Assembly: GCF_000002425.4 (NCBI RefSeq)
Contig: NC_037254.1
Span: forward strand, 16,436,643 to 16,500,642
Origin: Physcomitrium patens
Lineage: Eukaryota; Streptophyta; Bryopsida; Funariales; Funariaceae
Direction: 5' to 3'
Length of the DNA stretch: 64,000 bases
Made by a program: the position numbers and the translations under genes. The stretch's first letter is position 1. Each line of letters begins with the position of its first letter. Below, in pieces: positions 12,774 to 22,588 of this stretch. A model generated the notes under the pieces. The model was not told where the DNA came from. It did no database searches and was given only the letters and a program-made list of their open reading frames with translations.

Positions 12774-13196
12774 TCATATGTTGAGGAAATCTATGATGCG
12801 ACGAATTGTATTCGCCACATACTCTGATCTCTGTTCTCTTCGAAGATGATTGATAGGGCCTCTCAACCATCGGTAGTGTCCCATACCAGGGCGGGAAGAC
12901 CACCCAGTTATTTGATCATTATTGAGGCCTTCATAACTTCCTTCGAATAGAATATTCGGAACACCATCAGGAGTTGTTCCTACCTCTAGCAAAATCACCA
13001 AACATCGGGAGTCCCTTCCCAAATCGTGATACCAAACGCGTTGTATCTCACCATCTGTTCGAAGAAGAACATGTCGTTCTTGAAGATCTTCATCTCGATT
13101 GCATCGTCTTGAAGGTTGTGACAATCGTAATGTCTCGTCCGACAGGTCAGCAAACGAAGGTTCTTGAGTTGAATCTGCTGGTTGTTGGCTCTCCAT
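12774..13196 (-). CDS. ORF3 of gypsy-1, unknown protein after pol
   Basis: An uninterrupted 140-codon ORF between the end of pol (13291) and the 3' LTR (12732), where envelope-like or accessory ORFs sit in some LTR elements. It starts at an ATG 94 bp after the pol stop. The product is hydrophilic, with an acidic N-terminal part (MESQQPADS start, then DLSDETL), a central segment (VWYHDLGRD, then LVILLEVG) and a basic C-terminal part (LRREQRSEY, TIRRIIDFLNI end). No signal peptide, membrane segment, coiled coil or Cys-His motif is visible, so it is not an ordinary envelope protein. I do not recognise the family. It stays open although gag and pol have acquired stops, which hints at recent selection or may be chance at 1.3% LTR divergence. 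An overlapping frame opens at the pol stop (13294) but reads as a shadow. Confidence 0.6.
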   Translation of the reverse strand: MESQQPADSTQEPSFADLSDETLRLSQPSRRCNRDEDLQERHVLLRTDGEIQRVWYHDLGRDSRCLVILLEVGTTPDGVPNILFEGSYEGLNNDQITGWSSRPGMGHYRWLRGPINHLRREQRSEYVANTIRRIIDFLNI

Positions 13197-13290
13197 CTAA
13201 TTAGCGTCACAAATGCAAAGAAGTTACAAACAAGGATAGGAAATTGAATGTTATCTTGCCTCAATCTTGTCTCTTTTATAAGAGAGATTT

Positions 13291-13701
13291 TCATCTTGGT
13301 TTTGATGGATGTCGTTGATGAAAAACTTTGACTTTAACTGATGTATTTGCTAGATTCCTGGATGGCTCCCATGTGCGTTCACTAATATCATATCCGCGCC
13401 AATGAACAAGATATTCCAGCTTATTTCGGCGCCGCCTTGAGTCTAATATCTCTTCCACCTCAAATTCTTCATTATTATCTACTTCTATAGGAGGCGGTGG
13501 CATTTGTCTTCAACCTTGTATATCCACTGTCTTATATGGTTCAAGAAGAGATACGTGGAATACAGGATGGATCTTCATTGACTCTGGTAGATGTAACCGA
13601 TATGCAACTGGGTTGATCTGTTCAGAAACAGAAAAGGGGCCAAGCCTACGATAGTCCAACTTGTCACAAGGTCGAGTAGTCTTGATATTGCGACGAAGTA
13701 G
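13291..13701 (-). pseudogene. gypsy-1 pol C-terminus: GPF/Y module and chromodomain
   Basis: Continues the pol frame after the TAG at 13702-13704. The first part (about 13700-13520) carries the GPF/Y module of chromovirus integrases (LGPFSVSE, then [12 protein letters not shown]). After a TGA at 13510-13512 the chromodomain follows at 13291-13503: EVEEILDSRRR, then YLVHWRGYD, then TWEPSRNL. The Trp residues typical of chromodomains are present. In related elements this domain binds modified histone tails and steers integration. The two stops would separate integrase core, GPF/Y module and chromodomain unless read through. Confidence 0.9.
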
Positions 13702-16700
13702 CTATACCTTATCACCGACGTTGATCTGTGGTTGCTCCTTACGATATAGATCTGCGTTTATCTTTTGTTGTTCTTGAGCTTCCTTCAATTGTGTCTTCAT
13801 TATTGCATGTAACTCTGACAACCGATTTGCCATATCTTCTGCTGCAGGATTATCAACTTTTGAAAAATCAAAAGTATTAAGTCGTGGATGATAGCCATAA
13901 TTGACAAAGAAAGGTGTTTGTTGCGTGGAAGAATGTATCGTATTATTATAAGCAAACTCTGCCAATGGCAGAAGGGTTGTCCAATCATCTTCTTGGTAGT
14001 TGATAGTACACCTTAAATATTGCTCCAAGACTTGGTTTACGCGCTCTGTTTGTCCATCAGTTTGAGGATGAAAAGCCGAAGATAGTTTTATGTCCACTTT
14101 TAAAATCTTGAAAAGGGTCCTCCAAAATCTTGACACAAATTGAGTTCCCCTATCCGATATGATATCTTTAGGTAATCCATGATAGCGATAGATATTATCA
14201 ATGAAAAGCTTAGTTGTTTCTTCACCTGTGATAGATTTTGTACATGGCACAAAATGTGCCATCTTGGTGAAACGATCTACTATCACAAATATAGAATCAT
14301 AAGATCTTGAGCTTGGAAGATCTGTGATGAAATCCATAGAAACAGAAGACCATGGTTGTTCTGGTATAGGTAATGGCTGAAGAAGTCCATAAGGTCGATG
14401 ACGAGGAATTTTTGATCTTGAACAAATATCACATGATTGTACAAAGTCTTTGACTGACTTCCACATTTGTGGCCACCAAAAATCTCTTGATATGAGTTCC
14501 AAAGTCTTATTATATCCAAAGTGCCCTGCTGCTGGAAAGTCATGACGTGCTTGAAGAACACGTAAACGTGCTTCTCCTTCTGGAACATATAGGCGTCCTT
14601 CAAAATATAATAGATTATTCTTGAACTCAAACTTAGAAGGATCATGAGACTTGGAAGAATTATTCTCGATATCATAAACAAGAGGGTCTGAGGACATACT
14701 GGACTGGATTTGCTTGAGAAAAGTTGAATCAACAGTCAATGTTGATTTCATTGCTCGGAGATGAAATTGCTCCAGTTTCAAGAGGACCGTTCTTTGTTGC
14801 TCAAAAGCTGCATCTCCTTCTTTTGGTGCAAAATAAGAACGTCTAGATAGGACATCGGATAAACCTTGTTGTTTTCCTGGCTGATAAGTGATAATGAACT
14901 CGAATCTTGACAAAGACATACTCCAACGAGCTTGACGACGATTCAACACGCGTGCTGATATGAAATACTCGAGGTTCTTGTGATCTGTATACACAGTGAC
15001 TGGACTAGAAGCGCCTTCTAGATAATGACGCCATTCTTGAAAGGAATCCACGATCGCAAGAAGTTCTTTATCGTGGATCTCATAATTGATCTCGGCTGCT
15101 GAGAATTTTCTTGAATGAAAAGCTATCAGATGGAGTTTGTCATCTGTTTCCATTTGTGATAAAACTGCACCCAAGGCAAAATCTGATGCATCTGTTTCCA
15201 TAAAAAATGCCTTGGAAAAGTCAACACGATATAAGACTGGTGCAGAGACAAACGATGTCTTCAAGGCTTCAAATGCTGCTTCCGCTTCTTGATTCCATTG
15301 AAATTTATCTTTACTAGTCAAGCGTGTAAGTGGAGCTGCAACTCGTGAGAAATCTTTGATGAAGATCCGATAGTAATTGGCAAATCCCAAGAAACATTGA
15401 ACATCTCTTACTGTCCTTGGAATCTTCCAATCCACGATTGTTTGGACTTTCTTAGAATCCATCATGAGACCATCATTTGAAATGATGTATCCTAAAATGT
15501 CAACTTGAGTAGTGTGAAATACACACTTTTCCATCTTGGCGTACAATCCTGCATCTCTAAGTTTTTGTAATACTTGACGAACATGTATTTCATGTTCTTC
15601 GACGTTCTTGGAATAGATTAGGATATCGTCTAGATAGCAGATGACAAAATTGTCTAAGAATTCACGAAATACATCATTCATGAGATGTTGAAAAGCAGCT
15701 GGTGCATTCGTGAGTCCAAAGGGCATGACATTATATTCGAAATGTCCATACCTAGTTCGAAACGCAGTCTTCCATTCATCTCCTTCTTTGATCCGTACTA
15801 GATTATATGCTCCTCTTAGATCTATTTTTGTATAGATCTTAGCTTGATTCAACTGGTCAAGGAGTCCTGATATCAAAGGTAATGGATACCTGTTCTTGAT
15901 TGTGATCTTGTTGAGTCCTCGATAATCAACACACATTTGTAAAGATCCATCTTTTTTCTTTACGAATAGAATTGGAGCTCCTGCTGGAGATTTTGAATGG
16001 CGTATGAAATTCTTCGCTAAATTCTCGTCAATATATGTCTTGAGTTCAGCCATCTCATCTTGCGATAAACTGTAAATTGGTCCAAATGGTGGCTGAGTTC
16101 CTTCCTTGAGGTCGATTGAACAATCATATAGACGATGCTCAGGAAGAATATCTGCATTCTTTTTCTCAAAAACGTCTTGATACTCCTGATATTGACTTGG
16201 AATGCCACTTGAAGTCTTTACGTTTTCAGAAATAGGTGCAGCATAAATAGCAAAAGTTGATCCTTCTTTTGCTGCGTGTATAAATGCTTTTGCACCTATC
16301 AGTACGGGTTTTACTGTACTAGACTTATAATTTTTTACTTGGTTCGTAGAACTATTAATAACGCTTTTGGAAAAGTCAAGTTTACGCAAATTCCAATCTA
16401 TTCGAGGGTTATATTTTTCTAGCCAGGATAAACCTAAAATAACTGGATTGGACGGGGATTTAATTATGTTAAAAGCTATGTAGCTATCATGACCATCTAT
16501 TGTTACTTTTATAGGATGAGTTTCATGAGTGACATCTCCAGAAGACAAGGGACGACCATCTATGACTTCTACATGTACTGGTTTAGGTTTCTGTACATAG
16601 GGTATTTTACGACTTTTAACAAATTGTTCATCTAAAAAACATGCTGAGGCTCCCGAATCTAATAAAGCAGAGGCTTTGTAATTCTTAGGTCCTAAATATA

Positions 16701-16779
16701 AGTCTATTATAAAACAAGGAGAGGGTTCTGAGGAGAGGATAGGACCTTCATTAGGAATTGTACAAGGTTCCAGCTGCAC
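13702..16779 (-). pseudogene. gypsy-1 pol: protease, RT, RNase H, integrase
   Basis: A 1025-codon open frame, the longest in the window. In order: aspartic protease with LLDSGAS (near 16650); RT with MPFGLTNAPAAF and the YLDD box (about 15622-15636); RNase H with TDASDFALGAVLS (near 15190) and HDKELLAIV; integrase with an HHCC zinc finger (HFGYN to CDICSRSK), and a core with DFITDLP, SDRGTQF and HPQTDGQTERVN (the last near 14041-14070). All expected catalytic acidic residues are visible. The frame is -1 relative to gag and stays open upstream to about 16848, so the two overlap by about 60 bp. A TAG at 13702-13704 cuts off the integrase C-terminus, so the element is probably unable to move on its own. 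Confidence 0.95.
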
Positions 16780-16784
16780 GGTCC

Positions 16785-17240
16785 TTATTGTAGCTGGACG
16801 AATCTGTTTTCCGACATGTTGTCTTCTTTGACCGTCGTACCCCTCATTTTATAGTTGCGTCGTTTCTTTGGACAATGTTGAGCAGTGTGCTTAGGTTCTC
16901 CGCAATATAAACATAATCCTTCTTGACGACGACGAATCTTTTCTTGCTTAGTTAGAGGTTTAAAACGTACCGCGTCAATTTGCATGTCTTCTACTTCCGA
17001 ATGTACGTTTGGCAAAGATGTTGATGTTGTCTTTGAGTAATAACGTTGAGGTTCCCGTGAATGATTCTCAGATCGAAATTCAAAAAGTCGATTATCACAT
17101 TTTATCGCAAAATCGATTGCTTGACTCAAAGTTTGAGGATCAGGTAAGTTGAGCATCAATTTCTTTACTTCGTATTGCAATCCATAAAGAAATTGACTGA
17201 TGAGTGCAGCATCATCCCACTTGATGTCAATTGCAAGTTG
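16785..17240 (-). pseudogene. gypsy-1 gag C-terminal part with zinc knuckle
   Basis: Same frame as the N-terminal gag part, separated from it by one TGA. It holds the end of the capsid region (YEVKKLMLNLPDP) and a CCHC nucleocapsid knuckle with spacing C-X2-C-X4-H-X4-C (CLYCGEPKHTAQHC). It ends with TAA at 16785-16787. A decayed relative of this segment is at 48000-48420. Confidence 0.9.
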
Positions 17241-17789
17241 TCAAAATTGTGAAGCATATACTGTTACTGAGCGATTTCCTTGTCGCAGAATTCGGATCTT
17301 ATTTGTTGCAACACGAGTTGCATCGTGTTCACCATACATAGATCGAAACTCTGCCAAAAAAGCTTCCAAATTGTCCAATATTGGATTTCGTTGTTCAAGA
17401 AAAGACGAAAACCACGATAATGCAGAACCAGAAAGTAGAGTGCCAATAAACCTGACTTGTGATCCTGGAGTTGGATAGCTTTGCGGTTGAAGTTCAATTG
17501 CCAATTGTACTTGATTGATGAACCCTCGAAACTTTGATCTCATACCATCAAATTTCTCAGGTAAGGCAATTCTTGGTTCTCTAGTACTTATAGGGTGTTG
17601 TACAATTGGAGAAGGAACGTGATTTGTTGTAGATGTTGAAGCAGCTCCGATCATCTCTATATCTCCACTTTCTGCTATTCTTGTTCTTTCCTGTGTTGGT
17701 GGATTGAGTTGATGCATCGCAAGCATTAACTCCCTCATTTGCTCTTGCATTTGTGCCATTGCACTCTTCATTTCAACAAGCTCTGCCAT
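17241..17789 (-). pseudogene. gypsy-1 gag N-terminal part
   Basis: Retrotransposon Gag (capsid precursor). I chose the ATG at 17787-17789 (MAELVEMKSAM) because a Gln/Met-rich helical start follows. The frame is open upstream to 17828. A conserved capsid patch is visible (PEKFDG, FRGFINQVQL, GSALSWFSSFLEQ). An in-frame TGA at 17241-17243, just after YASQF, cuts the protein; the frame continues on the far side, so a single substitution is the simplest cause. The plus-strand relative at 55985-56185 aligns with this part. Confidence 0.9.
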
Positions 17790-17969
17790 AATGACACTAA
17801 GAAGAAAAATTTGTTTGATATTGCTCAAGACAAAAGAAAAGAAAGACTTGATAACAAAGAAGATACTAAGAACAATATCAGTTTAGAAGTGGGTAATCCG
17901 CAAACTTCTAATACGCTTATGTCTTGTCAAGAGAAAAGGGTAATCCACTCTTACTCAAGAAAAAACAAA

Positions 17970-17978
17970 GCTCTGATA
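17970..17978 (-). other. Possible gypsy-1 primer-binding site
   Basis: TATCAGAGC on the minus strand matches nine bases of the common TGGTATCAGAGC site (initiator tRNA-Met 3' end). It lies 23 bp inside the 5' LTR end instead of next to it. The same offset arrangement occurs in the older relative at 55729-55737. Confidence 0.5.
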
Positions 17979-18001
17979 TTGTAAGTGTACTCTTGTCAAT
18001 C

Positions 18002-18553
18002 TGTCAAGGACAAAGACTCGATGAGGAAAAATATACACCAAAAGGCTATCTCGATATAATAAGTCAAAATATAAACAAGTAGGTATATTAAAAGGAAACT
18101 GGAATGGCTATTGCCACAAGACAAGAAACTAAAGACTCTTGAACCTAGACTAGAAGCAAGAAAGGAGTTGACAAGAGTAAAGAAGCCTTCACTCTTGTCT
18201 CTATATATACTATCTAACTAGGGGCTACATGGCGACGTTCTATAGGACCTCTAATATGTGTTGACTTTGTAGGACACATGCCTTGACTTACAAGGCAAGT
18301 TTTTCTACGTGTGGGCCACATAGTTAGCTTGATCTTCAAGCTAACAACATGTGTGGCACATGGCCAACTTGTTGACCACGTTTCTAATCCAAAAAGTCAA
18401 TTAAAGACACCTATGAAGTCAAAGCAACGTCTAGGAAGTTTCTAGGAAGCTTTTATATTAAATATTATAAAATTAACTTACTTTTATCTACTTTTACTTA
18501 CTTCTACCTATTTCTATATGTAATTATTAGCTTACATGATTATGGCCGTGACA
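18002..18553 (-). repeat. gypsy-1 5' LTR
   Basis: 552 bp, gap-free match to 12181-12732 with seven substitutions seen. A TATA-like box (about 18202-18209) would drive gag transcription toward lower coordinates. Confidence 0.97.
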
Positions 18554-20716
18554 CACACCCAAACAATAATGGAGCTCTCCCAAATCACTCATCTCAAACT
18601 CTCCCTCCAATTTCTTCTTCAACCAATCCAATCTTACCATGGTGTTGCTTAAGATGATTAAATCATCTACATAGAGGATCACAACCAGCAAGAAGTCCTT
18701 GGCTTGCAATACATACAAAGAATGGTCAGCTTCACTCCTTACAAAACCTTCCTTTACAAAGAACGAGTCAATGCGTTGGTACTATGCTCTTGGTGATTGC
18801 TTGAGTCCATACAATGACTTCTTCAACTTGCAAACAAGGTGGTGTTTGTCTTGTTCAATAAATCCTTGAGGTTGCTCCATGTAGATGTCTTCTTCCAATT
18901 CTCCATTCAAGAATGCTGCCTTGACGTCCATTTGATGCATCTCAAGATCCATTGATGCTCCAATTGCTACTATGGTTCTAATGGTGTTGAACTTGGCCAC
19001 GGGTGCAAATGTCTCATTAAAGTCCACTCCAGCAACTTGTGAGTAGCCTTTGGCAACCAATCTTGCCTTGTACCTCACAACATTGCCCATAGCATCTCTC
19101 TTGGTTCTAAACACCCACTTACATCCAATTGCTGATCGATTTGGTAGAAGTGGAGTCAACTCCCATGTCTCATTGTCCATAAGAGATTTGTATTCTTCTT
19201 GCATAGCAATCTCCCACTTCATTGCATCACCACACCTTATTGCATCACACAAAGTCAATGAATCATCAAGAAGAACAACATTGGCATGGTCTCCACTTAC
19301 TTGTGGAAAGATGTGGTTCTTCCACCATTCACCTTGTGGTCTTCTCTCACGTGTTGGATATCTTCTTTCATGCAAAGAGGATGAGCCTTCATGCACATCT
19401 TGCTGCCTTGTATGGCTCATGGAGTTCTTTGTCTTACTCATTGGTTGGTATTCTTCATCTTCATTCTCTTCATTGTCCTTGTTGTATCTTGATGGAATTG
19501 TAGTCTTCATAGTATTGGGCTCTTCTAGCATGGCATCTTCCTCTCCTTCTTTACTTTGAGAATGCTCTTCTTCATTTTCTTGTTTTTTTACTGGAATTGA
19601 AGATGTGTCCACAAACACACCACTACTCCCACTTGGACACATCTCCCACTTTTCACTACCACTATTATGCTCTAAGAACTCTACATCACGACTTTTGATG
19701 ATCTTTTTGGTATCTAAATACATGAGCCTATATGCCTTGGTGCCTTCACAATAACCAAGGAATACACATCTTGTGCCCTTTGCATCAAGTTTGCCTCTCA
19801 TACTATCTGGAACCTTGACATATGCAATGCACCCAAAAATCCTCATGTGGGATATGTAAGGTTTCTTACCAGTCCAAGCTTCTTGGGGAGTCATTCCTTC
19901 AAGTGCACTTGTGGGATACCTATTTCTTGTATATACGGTATTTACCACAGCTTCCGCCCAATACTCATACCCAAGTTTTTGAGCATGAATCATACTCCTT
20001 GCCATCTCCACAATAGTGCGATTTACTCTTTGAGCAACTCCATTTTGTTGTGGAGTGTAGGGAGTAGAGGTTTGTCTTGCAATGCCTTCATGCTTCAATA
20101 ATTCATCAAAGTGTTTGGACAAATACTCACCTCCATTGTCCGATCGTAGCACCTTAATCTTGTGCTCACATTGCTTCTCCACAAGTGCTTTCCACTCCTT
20201 AAACTTGGCAAAACACTCACTCTTGGCCTTGATGATATAAATCCATACCTTCCTTGAGAAGTCATCAATAAATGTGACAAAGTACCTTGCTCCACTCATA
20301 GATGGTATCCTCATGGGTCCACAAACATCCAAATGCACAAGCTCCAGCAATTGACTTGTTCTTGTTGCAACTCCACTAGGAAATGGTGTCCTATGTTGTT
20401 TGCCTTGAATGCATCCCTCAAAAGCAAGATTCATGGTAGAATGGCCAAGGTCTAAGCCACTTACCATGGATTGAAGCTCCTTCATGCTTTTGGCATTCAA
20501 ATGCCCAAGTCTTTGATGCCAAATACCCACCTTGTCTTCATTTGATGGAAATTCAGCAAAGGCAGCAACCTCCACTCCATTGATCCTCTTACAATTGATA
20601 ATATAGAGATTGCCATCCCTAGTCCCTTTTGCTACTTCTTTGCCTTCCATGGTTCTCACAAAACATCCATTCATGTTAAATTGCACTTTGTACCCATGAG
20701 TTACAAGTTTACTCAC
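18554..20716 (-). pseudogene. copia-1 pol: integrase and RT
   Basis: The main part of copia-1 pol, 5' of the gypsy-1 insertion. A 644-codon open frame (18782-20716) has the integrase zinc region (WHQRLGHLN then GCIQGKQHR, where one expected Cys is Phe), the DDE core ([25 protein letters not shown]) and the first half of the RT ([31 protein letters not shown]). After a stop near 18782 the RT continues with the ILYVDDLIIL box at about 18645-18680 and a DLGELHYCLG segment, where gypsy-1 interrupts it. A TAG at 20717-20719 separates this part from the protease region. Confidence 0.93.
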
Positions 20717-20719
20717 CTA

Positions 20720-21163
20720 AAGGAGGTTCTTCTTCATCTTTGGCACATGCAACACATCCTTGAGAGTGATTCTCTTGCTTATGCCCTTCACCACCACCTC
20801 CACTACAATGGTGCCCATTCAAATGGCTTGTACCATACCATTATCACCTAACCAAACCTTGGTTGCTAGAATTGGTTGATAAGTGTTAAATGAACACTTG
20901 TATGGAGTCATGTGTTTGGTACATCCGAAATCCACAATCCATTTGCTCATATCAAGCATGGAAGGAGTTTGTTTTGCCATAAATGCAAAGTCTTCACCTC
21001 CATGGTCATGAAAAGCATTGTTGGCATTCTCTCTTTCTCGTTTCTTTGCCTTGAAATAATTTCTAGCAAAATGGCCTGGTTTTTCACAAATGTAACAAGC
21101 TTTAGGAGGATAACGTTGAAAAGGGGCACTTGCCTTACTTGGTCTTGTAAATAGTGCTGATTG
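20720..21163 (-). pseudogene. copia-1 gag end and protease region
   Basis: The same element between two stops. It keeps a zinc knuckle of C-X2-C-X4-H form (CYICEKPGHFARN) whose last Cys has become Tyr, and the region where the copia protease lies, with DFGCTKHMT in place of the usual DSGA-type motif (Ser changed to Phe). Both changes would disable the proteins. Confidence 0.8.
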
Positions 21164-21769
21164 CTACCCAATAGACTCCTTTTTCTTTCTTTTGGTCACT
21201 TCATGGGCTAGTCTTGCCGTGACATAGTCCAAAGTGAGGTCTTTCTTTGAAATGGACTCCAATGCCACAATGAGGGAGGAATAGGAGTCCGGAAGGCTTG
21301 AGAGCAATGTCATCACAACATCTTCTTCAAGTAAAGGCTTGTCAACAATAGCAAGTTGGTTTGCAAGTGTTTTTACCTTATTCACATGAGCCATGAGATC
21401 TTCACCTTCTTCCATCTTCACAGTGAAGAATTTTTGCCTTAACCATGGCACATAGGAGAGGTTCCTACTTTCATAGACATTGCAAAGAGTCTTCCATGCA
21501 CCTGCTGCCCCTTTGCAAGAAATGACATGAGCAAAGTTGCTTTCATCTAAATTAGTGGCAATTATGCCAAAAGCCTTTTTCTCTCGTCTTTTGAAGTCCT
21601 TTTGCTCCTTGATGCTTGCCTCTACCCCAGGTGCAAGTTGCTCCTCATCTACTATCTCCCAAAGATCCAATAATGCCAAAAGTAGCTCCATTTTGGCCTT
21701 CCAGTGGTGAAAGTTGTCACCTCTAAACTTTTCAACAACTCTTAAGCTATCACCCTCAAAAGACGCCAT
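21164..21769 (-). pseudogene. copia-1 gag
   Basis: A 201-codon open frame starting MASFEGDSLRV. It has the plant copia Gag features: a FRGDNFHHWKAKMELLL segment, GAAGAWKTL, and LLSSLPDSYSSLI, corresponding to the UBN2/retrotran_gag family. It ends in a TAG just before the zinc knuckle. The ATG is about 430 bp inside the 5' LTR. Confidence 0.92.
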
Positions 21770-22184
21770 CTCAAGCTACAAGTAGGTCCAAAAAACTCTT
21801 GATTTGGAGTTGTAATGTAAAAGATATGAGTACTTAAAGATTGCTGAACTACAAACCCAGAATTCGTTGTTTTGCAACTTTTTGCATATTTTGAGTCCAA
21901 ATTACGTCTAAATGGTGGAGAATGGTTTGTAATGTGATTTTATGACTTTCAAACGTCTCTCTAACGTCACTTCACTCAAAATGACTCACTTTCTCATAAA
22001 ACTCTCAAATACTAGTGCTCCTTTAGCAAAGACACTATCAAGGTCTTGCACTAAGCTCATACACTCACAAATCCAGGAGCAATGACTTCAACAATTCACT
22101 AGCAACACTCTACCATAAGATCTCAACCACCAAAAACAAGCAGCAAAGAAATAATGCAAGAATAACTTACTTGGTAAGAGAATG

Positions 22185-22197
22185 TGGGCCCATAACC
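22185..22197 (-). other. copia-1 primer-binding site for half-tRNA priming
   Basis: The minus-strand GGTTATGGGCCCA directly follows the 5' LTR. Its complement TGGGCCCATAACC equals the anticodon arm of eukaryotic initiator tRNA-Met, and not its 3' end. That is the arrangement described for Drosophila copia and several plant copia elements, which prime from an internally cut tRNA. Confidence 0.8.
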
Positions 22198-22484
22198 TGT
22201 AGAAACATAGAAAGCATACTCCACATAAATAAGTTAGGACCAGCAAGGTTGCACTATAACAAATAGAGTGTGGTATGAGATAATTCTTCCCATGCCAACC
22301 CTTTCCTTATATACTAGTACCAAGGTACCAAGTGCTACAACCCATATGAGATATCTCCTAGGACCAGCCCTCCCCTTGTACTCTAATGCACTATATACCA
22401 GCACCTAACTTTATGGGATATCCCTAACAACACTTATACTCTATTGACCATTAGCAACTACTTAAAGAGTTCTTTCCTTCAACA
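22198..22484 (-). repeat. copia-1 5' LTR
   Basis: 287 bp. The minus strand starts TGTTGAAGG and ends TTTCTACA, the canonical TG...CA form. A TATA-like box is near 22307-22313. Confidence 0.95.
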
Positions 22485-22545
22485 AATAATATTAACTACT
22501 TGATTATAACACATGCTTTGAAATTAACAAATAAAATAAAAGAAA

Positions 22546-22588
<43 letters not shown>

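Larger units (their letters stand above)
12181..18553 (-). mobile_element. gypsy-1: Ty3/gypsy chromovirus nested in copia-1
   Basis: A full-length element of 6.37 kb with two 552-bp LTRs and a perfect target duplication CACAC (12176-12180 and 18554-18558). Gene order on the minus strand is gag, protease, RT, RNase H, integrase, GPF/Y module, chromodomain, which defines a chromovirus. An additional ORF lies after pol. The LTRs differ at 7 of 552 sites by eye, so it is much younger than its host copia-1. Three in-frame stops (17241-17243, 13702-13704, 13510-13512) interrupt an otherwise complete coding set, and pol is in the -1 frame relative to gag. Confidence 0.97.
11022..22484 (-). mobile_element. 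copia-1: Ty1/copia retrotransposon hosting gypsy-1
   Basis: A complete element in outline: 287-bp LTRs at both ends, perfect 5-bp target duplication AATAA (11017-11021 and 22485-22489), a primer-binding site directly after the 5' LTR and a polypurine tract before the 3' LTR. Excluding the 6.4-kb gypsy-1 insertion, its own length is about 5.1 kb, usual for plant copia elements. Gene order on the minus strand is gag, protease, integrase, RT, RNase H, which defines Ty1/copia. The LTRs differ at about 15 of 287 positions by eye, 13 of them transitions. Several in-frame stops plus the insertion make it non-functional. Confidence 0.95.

Noticed and set aside
12995-13294. 99-codon frame whose ATG overlaps the gypsy-1 pol stop
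   Set aside because: It overlaps ORF3 in another frame and shows no domain. The ATGA overlap is probably chance.
19050-19559. 169-codon plus-strand frame
   Set aside because: Antisense shadow of copia-1 pol.
22185-22197. A tRNA gene suggested by TGGGCCCATAACC
   Set aside because: Only the anticodon arm is present, with no acceptor stem or other arms. Its place next to the LTR explains it as a primer-binding site.
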